Position numbers and translations under genes: made by a program | Source of the DNA: Caulobacter vibrioides | GTDB taxonomy: Bacteria; Pseudomonadota; Alphaproteobacteria; Caulobacterales; Caulobacteraceae | Direction of reading: 5' to 3' | DNA length: 64,000 nucleotides | NCBI RefSeq assembly: GCF_002858865.1 | Contig: NZ_PJRR01000005.1 | Coordinates: 1-64,000, forward strand | Shown here: piece after piece, positions 16,202-27,400 of the stretch | Numbering within the stretch: the first letter of the stretch is position 1 | Layout of the letters: each line of letters opens with the position of its first letter | Notes under the pieces: generated by a model | What the model saw: the letters and a program-made list of their open reading frames with translations, nothing else | What the model was told of the DNA's origin: nothing | The model's database searches: none

Positions 16202-16908
16202 TTGCGGGGCGCGGTCTGGACCGGCGTGTCGTCGGTCAGGGCGGGCAGATCGTTCATCGACGCCGGCGGCGTCACCTTGTCGGCCGAAACAGGCCTGGCC
16301 GGCAGTTCGCTGGACGGCGGCCGAATCGGCGAGGTGTCCCCCGGCGCCGGCTTCTTCGGCTCAAGCGGCAAGGCGATCTTGTCGAAGGTTCCGATGATCA
16401 GCTCCGTCGGCAAAGCGCCGCGGTACCGGACCTTCCTGAAGTTACGCTCGGGATCGTAGGGCTGGACGCCGGGAGCGAGATTGCCGACCTCAAGCGTGCC
16501 GACCTGCGCCAGAAGCTGGAGCCGACCGACATACTCGTTGGCGCGCCCGCGGACGAAATTGATCTGGGCGTTCTGCTGCCCCTCGACCGCCTCGATCCGC
16601 CCCAGGAAGGCCTCGAGCGGGGCGCGCTCGGCCTTGAAGTTCAGGCCGGTCAGGGCGTCGTTGTAGAAGAAGCGCCCCTTGATGGCGGGGTCGCCCGTAT
16701 AGCCGACGACCGGAACGCCGCGATCGTGGGCGCGGATATAGTCGCGCGCGGCCTGGGGCGAGCCTAGGCCCGCCTGAACGAGCGGCCAGTCCCGGACGAG
16801 CCCCTTGAACAGCATCGGCGTCTGGCCGGCGAGGACGGCGTCGAACGGAATCTCGGCCGGCGTCGCCGCCGTGACCTCCAGCGTTCGTCTCGCCGTCAGC
16901 GCGGTCAC
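16198..16908 (-). CDS. Cupin-like (cupin_8) protein with atypical C-terminus
   Basis: A 236-residue product. Residues 1-112 match the N-terminal part of the cupin-like/JmjC-type proteins that accompany SapC and TonB-dependent receptors (FDAVLAGQTPMLFKGLVRDW, FFYNDALTGLNFKAERAPLE, FLGRIEAVE). Family members are usually about 340 residues and continue into a beta-barrel with metal-binding His and Asp. Here the sequence after residue about 113 (NAQINFVRGRANEYVGRL...) is unrelated to that barrel, has no H-x-D/E pattern and ends in a Pro-rich tail. The GTG start overlaps the SapC stop by 4 nt (GTGA). The stop TAG lies in repeat copy C. Probably chimeric or truncated; the metal-dependent function is likely lost. 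Confidence 0.6.
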   Translation of the reverse strand: MTALTARRTLEVTAATPAEIPFDAVLAGQTPMLFKGLVRDWPLVQAGLGSPQAARDYIRAHDRGVPVVGYTGDPAIKGRFFYNDALTGLNFKAERAPLEAFLGRIEAVEGQQNAQINFVRGRANEYVGRLQLLAQVGTLEVGNLAPGVQPYDPERNFRKVRYRGALPTELIIGTFDKIALPLEPKKPAPGDTSPIRPPSSELPARPVSADKVTPPASMNDLPALTDDTPVQTAPRN

Positions 16909-17627
16909 GCCAGGCTGGCCCGGCGAAGGTTCTTGCGGGCGATCAGATCCTCGATATTGCCCATCGAGGAGACGATCCACTGCGCGGCGCGCAGGAGGCC
17001 GGACTGATGCAGCCGCTCAAGCGCCTCGCCGCTCAGGGCGTTCAGGCGATCCGGCGCGATGGTGAAGACGTCCGGCACGTCATAGCTGGCGTGCTCATCC
17101 AGCTTGATCTCGATATCGATGGGCTCGATCAGCCCATACTGCTCGAAGGCCGCGAACATCGGGTTGGCGATGTCGATACCCTCGTGGATCTGGCCCAGGG
17201 TCTGGCTGACGGCCTGCAGATAGGGCGCGTTGCCCCCCGCCGGCAGGAACAGGCGCTCGCCTTCGGTCTGGCTCACGCGGGGATGATCAAGATCGACATG
17301 GATCATCGGTCGCGGCTCGCCGCCGCGTTCGTCGCGCTGGAGCGCGATCGAAAAAGGCCCGCGCCGCTGGACCGCCGGCACATAGCGCGCGCGCCAGCCC
17401 GTCTCGTCGAGGAAAAGGTTTTCGTCACGATCCAGGCCCAGCAGCGCCACAGCGTGGTAGCCGCCCGAGGGGTCCTTGCGGATCAGGATCGGGTATTCGC
17501 GCTGCGCGGCCTCGAACTCGGTCGGCAGCAGCAGAGTCTGGTTGACGGCGTCGCCGAACGCAACGCCATGCGCGGCGATCACGCGCAGGTCGGCATGATC
17601 GACATTGTTGAGAAGCACTCGGTTCAT
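16905..17627 (-). CDS. SapC family protein
   Basis: A 240-residue protein of the SapC family: NQTLLLPTEFEAAQREYPIL, then RKDPSGGYHAVALLGLDRDE and LFLDETGWRARYVPA are the family core, followed by PFSIALQ and a helical C-terminus (LIEPIDIEIKLDEHASYDV, LNALSGEALERLHQSGLL). In Caulobacterales and relatives SapC genes sit in operons with TonB-dependent receptors, cupin-like proteins and tryptophan halogenases. Their biochemical role is not established. It lies 89 bp downstream of the receptor gene and overlaps the cupin-like gene by 4 nt, so the three are very likely one operon. Confidence 0.85.
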   Translation of the reverse strand: MNRVLLNNVDHADLRVIAAHGVAFGDAVNQTLLLPTEFEAAQREYPILIRKDPSGGYHAVALLGLDRDENLFLDETGWRARYVPAVQRRGPFSIALQRDERGGEPRPMIHVDLDHPRVSQTEGERLFLPAGGNAPYLQAVSQTLGQIHEGIDIANPMFAAFEQYGLIEPIDIEIKLDEHASYDVPDVFTIAPDRLNALSGEALERLHQSGLLRAAQWIVSSMGNIEDLIARKNLRRASLA

Positions 17628-17716
17628 GGACGCCGACCCACCCTGGATACGCCTACTTCAAAGGAAGAAAGGGGCCGCCGCAAGCGGCGACCCCATCCTT
17701 GCTTCCGGTCTTGCGA

Positions 17717-20700
17717 CTAGAAGCGGTAGCGCGCGCCGAGCAGGATCCGACGATCCAGCTCTTGGGCGAACCACAGCTGGTTCTCGTCGCGAGCGTAGGT
17801 CCGCAGGCTTTCCTTGGTCAGGTTGATGCCTTCCAGCGAGATCGCCAGCTTCGGCGTCACGTCGTAGCTGACGTTGATGTCCAGCTGACCGAACGGCGCG
17901 GTGTAGACCGGGTTCCGCGAGCCGCCACGGTTGGTGGCCGCCAGGAACTTGTCACGCCAGTTGTAGGCGATCCGCGCCGAGATCCCGTTCTTGTCGTAGA
18001 TCAGGGTCGCGTTGGCCGTATCCGACAGACCCAGCAGAGCGAACTGGTCTTGCGACGGGCTCGCGCCGTTGTTGAAGGCCACGTCGCCGCGAACCATCGT
18101 GTACGCCCCCGACACACCGAAGCCGGTGTCGCCGAAGAAGTGCTGGGCCGCGATTTCGAAGCCGTGGATCTTGCCGGTCCGGTTGTTGATCGGCTTGGAG
18201 ACCTGGAAGTTGAACAGCGGATCGGTGCTGTTGGGCGAGAGATCGACCGCCGCCAGGATCTGGTCCACGAAGGCTTGGTTCAGGTCGCCCGTGACGCCAC
18301 GGTTGGCCTGGAACTGAGCCTGAGCTGCGGCCGCCGAACCGGTGGTCTGCAGCAGGGCCGTCATCGTGAACAGGTTCACGTCGGTCTGGTCAGCGCCGAT
18401 GGCCGTCAGGATCGCCTTGGCGTTGCCCGAACGGGTGCCCGCCGCGCCGGAGCTGACGTCACGCAGACCGAACAGGTTCTGCGAAACGGTGCCGGTGCCC
18501 ACGAAGTTGTTCACGCGCTTCTCGAAGAAGCCGGCCGTGATGTAGCTGCTGGGCTTGTAGTACCACTCGAGCGAGACGTCGAAGTTGTCCGAGATCAGCG
18601 GCTCCAGGTCCGGGTTGCCGCTCGAGCCCAGCGGGATAGCCCCGTTGGCGACAGGACGGTTCGGCGTGCCGGCCGACTGGGCGGCGAACAGGTTGCCGTA
18701 GTCCGGACGGGCGATCGTGCGGCTGAACGAGAAGCGGCCGACGAGATCGTCACGCAGGTCGAGGCTGAAGTCCAGGGCGGGCAGCAGGTTGTTGTACTTG
18801 CCCTTGCCGGCCAGCGGCTGATAGGTCGCCGAGGTCTGCAGGCTGAAGTCGTTGTCGGCGGTCCAGATGATCGCGCTGGGCGTGCGCACCAGCGAGGTCG
18901 AGGTGACCTCGGTCTGCTCGTAGCGAACGCCGGTGACCAGGGTGGCCGGCATGCCGCCCAGTTCAGACTTCCAGGTGACCTGGGCGTAGCCCGCCAGGAT
19001 GTCTTCGTCGACGCGGTTGTTGGCTTGACCGGTGATGTTCACCGGGTTGCCACGCGCCACATAGGCCTTCGACATCGCGTTGTAGAGGTCGATCGCGTCA
19101 GCGCGGAACGACACGAGGCCGGCGCCGCTTTGCTTCAGATCGAACTCGTTGAACTGGCAGGCCATGCAGAAGGCCTTGACCAGACCCGGCGCGAACTGCT
19201 GGACGTCACGCGGGTTGGAGATGCCCCAGCTGCCCAGGTCCTGCTGGGTCGAGCTGCCCGACTGGACCATCTTCGAGGTGCGATAGTTCAGGCCGAAGTC
19301 GAAGCGGCTGCCGTTGTCGTCGAGGTCGTAGGTGACGTCGGCGCGGACTTCCTTGATGTCGTGCTGCTGGCGGTTGGTCCAGGTGCGGGCCACCTGGCTG
19401 CCCAGGTCGCCGGCGTCCAGGGCGCCGTTGCCGTTGCCGCGCGGAGCCGCGTCGTTGATCGTGATCGACTGGACCGGAACCTTACCGCTGTAGTCCACGG
19501 AGTGCGCCGCGACGATCGGAGCGCCGATGGAGACCGTGGTCGAGCTGGTGCCGTTGCGCGAGTGCGGACCGGAGTCGGCCTTCGAGATGTGGCCGTCCAG
19601 CTTGACGCGCAGGCGGTCGGACAGATCCCAATCCGCGCTCAGGGCGTAGGATTCCAGGGTGTCTTCGTTGCTGCGATACTGCTGCTCGAAGCCCATGTCC
19701 TTGGTGCCGCTGAGTTGTTCTTGCAGCAGCACGGCGGTCGCGACGACAGGGTTATTGTCGAACGTGACGCGGTCGAACGGACGGTTGAACCAGTTGGTGC
19801 TGTCGTTGCGGCGTTCGAACGACTTGTTCACGGCGTACAGGGCGTCGGCCGTGATGGTCAGGTTCTCGGTCGGACGATACTGGGCGGTCAGCTGACCGTT
19901 GATCCGCTCACGCTCGCCTTGCGAGAAGTGATAGCGGCTGTCGTTCGGGATCGCGACCAGGGTCGAGCCGCTGGACGGCGCATTGGTGATCTGCGTCGCG
20001 CCGCCGTTGCGGACAAAGCCGTTGGCCGGGTTGATGAAGTCCGAGTAGGGCCGGATGTTCCAGTCGTTCGACGTCACGCTACGGCTGGTGAAGTCGCGCT
20101 TCTGATAGGCGCCGAACAGCGCGACGCCGAAGGTGTCGCTGTCGTCGGCCCAGTTCAGCAGGCCCGAGAATTCCGGCGTGATCTTGCTGCCGCCGTCGTC
20201 GACCTTCTTGTCCATGCTCTGGTCATAGACGGCCTTGACGCCGACGCTGCCCGTCAGGCCCGGCTTGCCGTCCAGCGGGCGGCGGGTCTTGACGTTGATG
20301 GCCGCGCCGATGCCGCCCGACGGAACCGCCGCGCGGCCGGTCTTGTAGACTTCCAGCGTGGTGACGCCTTCCGACGCCAGGTTCGAGAAGTCGAACGAAC
20401 GGCTGGTGCCGCCGGCGGTGTCCGACGACTGGTCGCCGCCGACCGTGGCGACGTTGGCCGTCGGCATGGTGCGGCCGTTCAGCGTCACGAGGTTGAAGCC
20501 GCCGCCGAAGCCGCGAACCGTAACCTGAGAGCCTTCGCCGTTGGTCCGGTCGATCGACACGCCGGTGATCCGCTGCAAGGATTCGGCGAGGTTCGTGTCC
20601 GGGAACTTGCCCATGTCTTCGGCGGAGATGGCGTCGACGACGCCGCTATTGGTCCGCTTGATCTCGATCGACCGCTCGAGCGATGCGCGGATACCCGTGA

Positions 20701-20818
20701 CGATGATCTCGTCCACGGTGGTGTTTTGAGCCTGCTGGGCCAGCACCGGGCTGGCGAACATGGCCGCCGTGATGGCGACGCACGAGGCAGACGCATGCAA
20801 GCGACGAAGCCGCTTCAT
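17717..20818 (-). CDS. TonB-dependent receptor (SapC/cupin operon)
   Basis: A 1033-residue outer-membrane receptor. Residues 1-27 are a signal peptide (ending SPVLA-QQ), DEIIVTG is the TonB box, and the plug (about 45-190) has GVVDAISAEDMGKFPDTNLA, ESLQRITGVSIDR and VTVRGFGGG. The remainder is the 22-strand barrel ending in RYRF with the terminal Phe. The large type with an ISAEDMGKFPD motif is typical of receptors proposed to import complex carbohydrates in Caulobacter, Xanthomonas and relatives. Two start codons occur close together; the second ATG (20818) has AGGGGG at good spacing, while the first (20824) is too close to it. LacI-type operator-like dyads lie upstream. Confidence 0.9.
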   Translation of the reverse strand: MKRLRRLHASASCVAITAAMFASPVLAQQAQNTTVDEIIVTGIRASLERSIEIKRTNSGVVDAISAEDMGKFPDTNLAESLQRITGVSIDRTNGEGSQVTVRGFGGGFNLVTLNGRTMPTANVATVGGDQSSDTAGGTSRSFDFSNLASEGVTTLEVYKTGRAAVPSGGIGAAINVKTRRPLDGKPGLTGSVGVKAVYDQSMDKKVDDGGSKITPEFSGLLNWADDSDTFGVALFGAYQKRDFTSRSVTSNDWNIRPYSDFINPANGFVRNGGATQITNAPSSGSTLVAIPNDSRYHFSQGERERINGQLTAQYRPTENLTITADALYAVNKSFERRNDSTNWFNRPFDRVTFDNNPVVATAVLLQEQLSGTKDMGFEQQYRSNEDTLESYALSADWDLSDRLRVKLDGHISKADSGPHSRNGTSSTTVSIGAPIVAAHSVDYSGKVPVQSITINDAAPRGNGNGALDAGDLGSQVARTWTNRQQHDIKEVRADVTYDLDDNGSRFDFGLNYRTSKMVQSGSSTQQDLGSWGISNPRDVQQFAPGLVKAFCMACQFNEFDLKQSGAGLVSFRADAIDLYNAMSKAYVARGNPVNITGQANNRVDEDILAGYAQVTWKSELGGMPATLVTGVRYEQTEVTSTSLVRTPSAIIWTADNDFSLQTSATYQPLAGKGKYNNLLPALDFSLDLRDDLVGRFSFSRTIARPDYGNLFAAQSAGTPNRPVANGAIPLGSSGNPDLEPLISDNFDVSLEWYYKPSSYITAGFFEKRVNNFVGTGTVSQNLFGLRDVSSGAAGTRSGNAKAILTAIGADQTDVNLFTMTALLQTTGSAAAAQAQFQANRGVTGDLNQAFVDQILAAVDLSPNSTDPLFNFQVSKPINNRTGKIHGFEIAAQHFFGDTGFGVSGAYTMVRGDVAFNNGASPSQDQFALLGLSDTANATLIYDKNGISARIAYNWRDKFLAATNRGGSRNPVYTAPFGQLDINVSYDVTPKLAISLEGINLTKESLRTYARDENQLWFAQELDRRILLGARYRF

Positions 20819-20936
20819 AGCCATTCCCCCTAATGAGCCCTCTATGGGGCGATGTTTTTGTTACGAACCGGAAGCATTTCCGGCGCGCTCTTCCCGTTCC
20901 CGCGTCCGAGACAAGCCACCGAAGCACGCGAAACTA

Positions 20937-20948
20937 GTTAGCGGTAAC
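20937..20948. promoter_or_regulatory. Operator-like dyad GTTA-N4-TAAC
   Basis: GTTAGCGGTAAC has perfect 4-bp outer arms around a GCGG centre, like the dyads bound by LacI-family regulators of sugar-uptake genes. It is 119 bp upstream of the receptor start. No LacI gene lies next to this receptor, so the regulator would be encoded elsewhere. Confidence 0.35.
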
Positions 20949-20976
20949 ATCGGTCTCGGATCGCAGCAATGGCCAA

Positions 20977-20992
20977 TTGACAGCGCTGGCAA
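20977..20992. promoter_or_regulatory. LacI-type operator-like palindrome
   Basis: TTGACAGCGCTGGCAA is a 16-bp dyad with one mismatched pair and a central CAGCGCTG, the CG-centred layout typical of LacI-family operators. It lies 159 bp upstream of the receptor start. Binding is inferred. Confidence 0.45.
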
Positions 20993-21269
20993 TCTTTTTT
21001 CAAGCGCCTTTTTGGGCATATTTTTATGATAAATGGCCGACATAAATGAGGGGCGCGCCTACCGCCTGCGGGAGATCCAGCGCGCTTTTGCGGCTCGCTT
21101 GCGAGATATTTCGCGCCGGTAACCGATTTCGTCGCATTGTGGCGGCGGCTCAGGGCGCTTTTCCGCCAAGTTCAACCTGCGGCGATGAGAGCAAGCACGG
21201 GCCTAAAACCGACGGTTGAACACCGTCAGACTCGGCCGCTTGGACAGACTCAGACCGCCCTGGAGGGCT

Positions 21270-22898
<1,629 letters not shown>

Positions 22899-23087
22899 GG
22901 GCGCCCTGCTAACGCGCGCGAACGCCGAACGCCAGGGAAACCGGCTCGAAACTCAGCATCATTCGGCGCGAAACGCCGCCGGAGAGACTCTTGGCTCATG
23001 TCGGGCCAGGGAGCCCCGGCCCAAACGATGACGACGCCGCCCACGCCCGCCCCTGGAAGCCAGGGCCAGGCGTGGGCGCGCCGGATC

Positions 23088-25799
23088 TTAGAAGTTGAAG
23101 CGCACGCCGGCGACGTAGCGCGGGCCGAACTTCTCGTACTCGATCGGATACTGCTTCTGGCCGCCGTAGCGACGGGCGCCGGCGTTGGTCAGGTTGCTGG
23201 CGTCGAAGAACACTTCGATGTTGTTGTTGACCTGGTAGCGAGCCGAGAAGTCCAGCTCCTCGTCGCTGTCCCAGAAGATGTCGCCGTTGTCCGAGGGGAT
23301 GACGCTGCCGTTGACCACGCGGTAGGCGCCCACCGACTGGCCCCACGGCGTGCGGTACTGGTAGGCCAGACGCATGGTCAGGCCGTACTTCTCGTAGATG
23401 GCCTGGACGTTATAGACCGCGTCCGAGGTGCCGAGCACCGAGATGGTGCGGGCCGGCACGCCGCCGACTGACGGCAGGGTGACTTCCGACGAGGTCCAGG
23501 TGCCCGACAGACGGGTCCCGAAGCCGCCCAGCCAGGCCGGCAGGTTGCGCGACTGGACGAACGTCTCGGCCGTGCCCGTGAAGAAGACTTCAAGACCCTT
23601 GATGTGGCCTTCGCCGGCGTTGCCGATGCTCGAATAGGCGTAGCCCGAGCGATCGACGCCGCCGCTGTTCAGCGAGGTGTCGCCGAACACCTTCGAGGTC
23701 TGGACCAGAACGTCCTTCAGATCCTTGTAGAACACGCCCGCCGACACGAAGGTCTCGCGACCGGCATACCATTCCAGATAGGTGTCGAGACCGACCTGAC
23801 GCTCGGGCTTGGCGTCGGGGTTACCCCCCGAGATCGTTTGGTTGGAGTCGCTGAAGGTGAAGTTCGGGCGCAGATCGTCGAAGTCGGCGCGCGAGGCCGA
23901 GGTGGTGACGCCGACACGCAGCTTCAGATCTTCGCGCAGGTTCCAGTTCAGGTGCGCGCTCGGATAGTAGAGCGTATCGTCGCTGGCGACCTTCACGAGA
24001 CGCTGGCCGGCCGGCGTCGAACCCGAGGCCGGGAAGTTCACGAAGGCCTGACCTTCGTTCTCGATATGCTCGACGCGAGCGCCGTAGACGATGTTACCCC
24101 AGTCGAAGCGGGTGGTGGCCATCGCATAGCCGGCGGTGATCGTTTCACCCACGCGCCAGTAGTTGGCGCGGGTGTCGTTCCGGGTCGCCTGGCCGGTCTT
24201 CACCAGGTCTTCGACGAAGTTCGTCGTGTAGTCCTTGTTGGTGTAGCGGAAGGTGTAGTTCAGGTTCTGGCTGCCCAGATATTCGATGTTGGTGGCGAAC
24301 TGGCCCCAGGCCGGCACGCCCGTACCCGAATAGGCGCGGGTGAAGCTGCTTTCACGCGACTTCTTGGTGCGCGAGGTCCACAGACCGCCGAACTCGAACT
24401 TGGTCTCGCGACCGAACAGTTCGCTCTCGTAATCGAAGTCGGCCTTGGCGGTGTAGGCGCCGGTGAAGTCGCCGCCCTTCAGCATGCCCGCGCTTTGCAG
24501 CGGGAACTGGAAGTCTTCGATATTGGTGACCTGGGCGCCCTTGGTGCGCGCTGCGGTCAGACCGCCCGTCTGGAACAGGCGCACGGTGTTCACGTCGCCG
24601 TTGCGGAAGTCGTACTCGATCGTCGGACGCAGCGAGAAGGTCGACGGGCTCTGGAAGGCCATGGTCACCGGGGTGTCACGGCCGTCCTGGGTGTAGGTGT
24701 AGTTCAGGCGCCAGGAGGCGCTCAGCTTGTCCCACTTGTGCTCGCCGCCCACCGTGTTGGTGGACATGCCTTCCTTGGTGTTGCGGTAGTCGATGCGGGC
24801 GTTGATGCGCGCGCCGAACACCGTACCCGAGGTCGGGTTGTTGGCGCTGACATAGGCGGTGCTGGTGTAGCCGTTACCGGCCGCGTCCGTGCCCTGATCC
24901 AGGCGGAAGATGAAGTTATCGCGCAGCTCGTCGTCGTTATAATAGGTGTTGATCGTGCTGACGAAGATCGAGTTGTTGTCGTCGAACTTGTAGTCGGCGC
25001 GGATCGAGGCCGACATGTTGCGACGGGTCAGGCGATAGTGCTTGTTCTCGTGCTCACGGGCGAAGCGCTTTTCGGGCGCGACCGTGTTCGACAGGTAGGG
25101 ATCGGTCTCCCAGTTGTCGGTCGCCATCTCGCGCGAATAGTACGAGGCTTGGGCCACGATGCCCAGCTTGTCGCCGAACACGTTCGAATAGACGAGGTTG
25201 CTGTCCAGCTCATCGCCGCCGCCCAGCTTCACGCGGCCGACGCCCAGCTTGCCGGTGAGCTTCTGGCCCTTGTAGTCGAAGGCGCGGCGGGTGCGGATGT
25301 CGACATTGCCCGCGACGGTGTCGCCCGGCATCGAGGGCACGATGGCCTTTTCGACGGTGATCAGGCTGGCGATCGCCGACGGGATGTTGTCGAAGCGGGT
25401 CGCGCGGCCCTCGGGGCTGACGACGCTGAGACCGTCGAACGACAGCGTGGTCCAGTAGACCGGCGCGCCGCGCAGGTTGACATAGCGGGCCTGGCCCTGG
25501 TCACGCTCGATCGCCACGCCGGGCAGACGGCCGACGGCGAAGGCGATGTTCTGGTCGGGCAGGTCGCCGATGGCGTCGGCCGACAGCACGCTGATCAGCG
25601 AGTCGGAGTTCTTCTGGATCTGCATCGCCGCGGCCTGGCTCTCAGCCAGGGGACGACGGGCGGTGACGACGACGCCGCTGACGGCGTCCTGGTCGTCGGT
25701 CACTACGTCGGCAGCATGGGCGACGCCGGAGATCGCGACGGCCGACAGCGCCAACAGGCTAGCGCGGCGCAGCAGCGCCACTTTCGAGCGGTTGAACAT
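23088..25799 (-). CDS. TonB-dependent receptor
   Basis: A 903-residue outer-membrane receptor with a signal peptide (residues 1-29, ending VAHA-AD), TonB box region SGVVVTARR, and a plug (about 55-180: SLISVLSADAIGDLPDQNIA, VGRLPGVAIERDQGQARYV, GNVDIRTRRAFD). The 22-strand barrel ends GVRFNF with the C-terminal Phe needed for barrel assembly. The plug wording (SADAIGDLPDQNIAFAVGRLPGV) places it with the oligosaccharide/peptide-type receptors rather than siderophore receptors. It has no obvious operon partner: the ABC-F gene lies 190 bp downstream and a tRNA gene upstream. Substrate unknown. Confidence 0.9.
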   Translation of the reverse strand: MFNRSKVALLRRASLLALSAVAISGVAHAADVVTDDQDAVSGVVVTARRPLAESQAAAMQIQKNSDSLISVLSADAIGDLPDQNIAFAVGRLPGVAIERDQGQARYVNLRGAPVYWTTLSFDGLSVVSPEGRATRFDNIPSAIASLITVEKAIVPSMPGDTVAGNVDIRTRRAFDYKGQKLTGKLGVGRVKLGGGDELDSNLVYSNVFGDKLGIVAQASYYSREMATDNWETDPYLSNTVAPEKRFAREHENKHYRLTRRNMSASIRADYKFDDNNSIFVSTINTYYNDDELRDNFIFRLDQGTDAAGNGYTSTAYVSANNPTSGTVFGARINARIDYRNTKEGMSTNTVGGEHKWDKLSASWRLNYTYTQDGRDTPVTMAFQSPSTFSLRPTIEYDFRNGDVNTVRLFQTGGLTAARTKGAQVTNIEDFQFPLQSAGMLKGGDFTGAYTAKADFDYESELFGRETKFEFGGLWTSRTKKSRESSFTRAYSGTGVPAWGQFATNIEYLGSQNLNYTFRYTNKDYTTNFVEDLVKTGQATRNDTRANYWRVGETITAGYAMATTRFDWGNIVYGARVEHIENEGQAFVNFPASGSTPAGQRLVKVASDDTLYYPSAHLNWNLREDLKLRVGVTTSASRADFDDLRPNFTFSDSNQTISGGNPDAKPERQVGLDTYLEWYAGRETFVSAGVFYKDLKDVLVQTSKVFGDTSLNSGGVDRSGYAYSSIGNAGEGHIKGLEVFFTGTAETFVQSRNLPAWLGGFGTRLSGTWTSSEVTLPSVGGVPARTISVLGTSDAVYNVQAIYEKYGLTMRLAYQYRTPWGQSVGAYRVVNGSVIPSDNGDIFWDSDEELDFSARYQVNNNIEVFFDASNLTNAGARRYGGQKQYPIEYEKFGPRYVAGVRFNF

Positions 25800-26045
25800 G
25801 GATACCCCCGTTTGGCGTCATGGCGACGCTTCATTGTGGGGGGCGTGTAACTGCAGGGGATCACGGCGAGACGACAGTCCCGTGACGGATGGATCGCACT
25901 TTCATGTCAGTTTCAAGACTGCCCGCCGCCGGCAGCGACCTGGGCGCTTGTCCGCACAACCGTTCTGGGGACGACGCATCTGACGGCGCGACGCCGCCCT
26001 CACAGCGAAATTCCGATACTTTTCAGGATCTTGGGCTGAGAGTAG

Positions 26046-26135
26046 TGGCGGTGAGAGAGGGATTCGAACCCTCGATAGAGTTTCCCCTATACACGCGTTC
26101 CAGGCGTGCGCCTTCAACCACTCGGCCACCTCACC
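26046..26135 (-). tRNA. tRNA-Ser (anticodon GGA)
   Basis: The reverse strand folds as a class II tRNA. It has acceptor GGTGAGG paired with the 3' arm, D-arm GGCCGAGTGGTTGAAGGC, anticodon loop CTGGAAC giving anticodon GGA, a long variable arm (TATAGGGGAAACTCTA region), T-loop GGTTCGAATCC, discriminator G and an encoded CCA (26046-26048). The variable arm and anticodon identify serine (UCC/UCU codons). Confidence 0.93.
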
Positions 26136-26253
26136 AGCGCACTCGAGTCGGGGGTGGTTGAGACCCCCGGCGCGGGAAGGCGCGCAATATACTCAGGGGC
26201 TCGCCGGTAGCAAGCACGTTGCGGGATGAAACCGTCGACGACCGCGCCTATAT

Positions 26254-26369
26254 CTAGAGCGTGACGCCGAAAGTAGGAACCGGTTTCGGCGCTAGTCACG
26301 CTCTATGTATTTGATTTAGAGCCTTCTTATCGCTTCAAAACGCTTCCGTTTTGAAGCAGAAGGCTCTAG
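26254..26369 (+). repeat. Two-hairpin intergenic repeat, copy D
   Basis: Begins CTAGAGCGTGAC-GCCGAAA / loop GTAGGAACCGG / TTTCGGC-GCTA-GTCACGCTCT, linker ATGTATTTGATTT, then AGAGCCTTC-bulge TTATC-GCTTCAAAAC / GCTTCC / GTTTTGAAGC-A-GAAGGCTCTAG. Stem 1 is almost identical to copy A (opposite strand); stem 2 has different bases that still pair. It lies 33 bp upstream of msrA. Confidence 0.87.
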
Positions 26370-26402
26370 CGCCAAAGCGTTTTCCGCCGCGAAAGGCCCG
26401 CC

Positions 26403-27055
<653 letters not shown>

Positions 27056-27056
<1 letters not shown>

Positions 27057-27400
27057 TGACGCCCGAGGCGTTCGACAAGGCGTGCCTGGCCCTGCCGGGC
27101 GCCACCCTTTCGATCCAGTGGGGCGACAACCACGTCTTCAAGGTGGGCGAGAAGATGTTCGCGGTTCGCGCAGCGGCCGGCGACAGTTTCTCGTTCAAGG
27201 CCTCGGACGTCGCCTTCGAGGTTCTGACCGAGTCGGGGCGCGCCAAGCCTGCGCCCTATCTCGCGCGCGCCCAGTGGGTGTGGTTCGCCGACATGGCCGC
27301 TGAAGACGAGGCGGAAGTGGCCGGCTGGCTGGCCAGCGCCCACGCCCTCGTCGCCGCCAAGCTGACCCGCAAGACGAAAGCCGCGCTGGGGATCAGCTAG
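27056..27400 (+). CDS. MmcQ/YjbR-family protein
   Basis: A 114-residue protein of the MmcQ/YjbR family, whose fold (CyaY-like) may bind DNA. Family features are [17 protein letters not shown] near the N-terminus, then [15 protein letters not shown], the [20 protein letters not shown] stretch and WVWF. The start overlaps the msrA stop by one base, so the genes form an operon. The gene runs 8 bp into the 3' end of the convergent TetR gene. No function is established for this family beyond structural similarity. Confidence 0.85.

Larger units (their letters stand above)
20819..21269. other. 451-bp upstream region of the receptor; no gene seen
   Basis: The half next to the receptor gene is AT-richer and holds two operator-like dyads (20937-20948 and 20977-20992), followed on the plus strand by a T-run. 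The remainder towards the ABC-F gene (21050-21269) has no convincing coding region or repeat. Confidence 0.5.

Noticed and set aside
17699..20833. A 1044-codon open frame on the plus strand antisense to the receptor gene
   Set aside because: It is rich in Arg, Val, Gly and Asp with no recognisable domain, and mirrors the receptor gene. In high-GC DNA, stops are rare in certain antisense frames, so long shadows are expected.
25902..26129. A 75-codon minus-strand frame starting [12 protein letters not shown]
   Set aside because: This is the familiar false translation of a tRNA-Ser gene; the tRNA is annotated instead.
26046..26369. tRNA-Ser plus adjacent palindrome considered as an integration site of a genomic island
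   Set aside because: No integrase, no repeat of the tRNA 3' end nearby, and the neighbouring genes look native.
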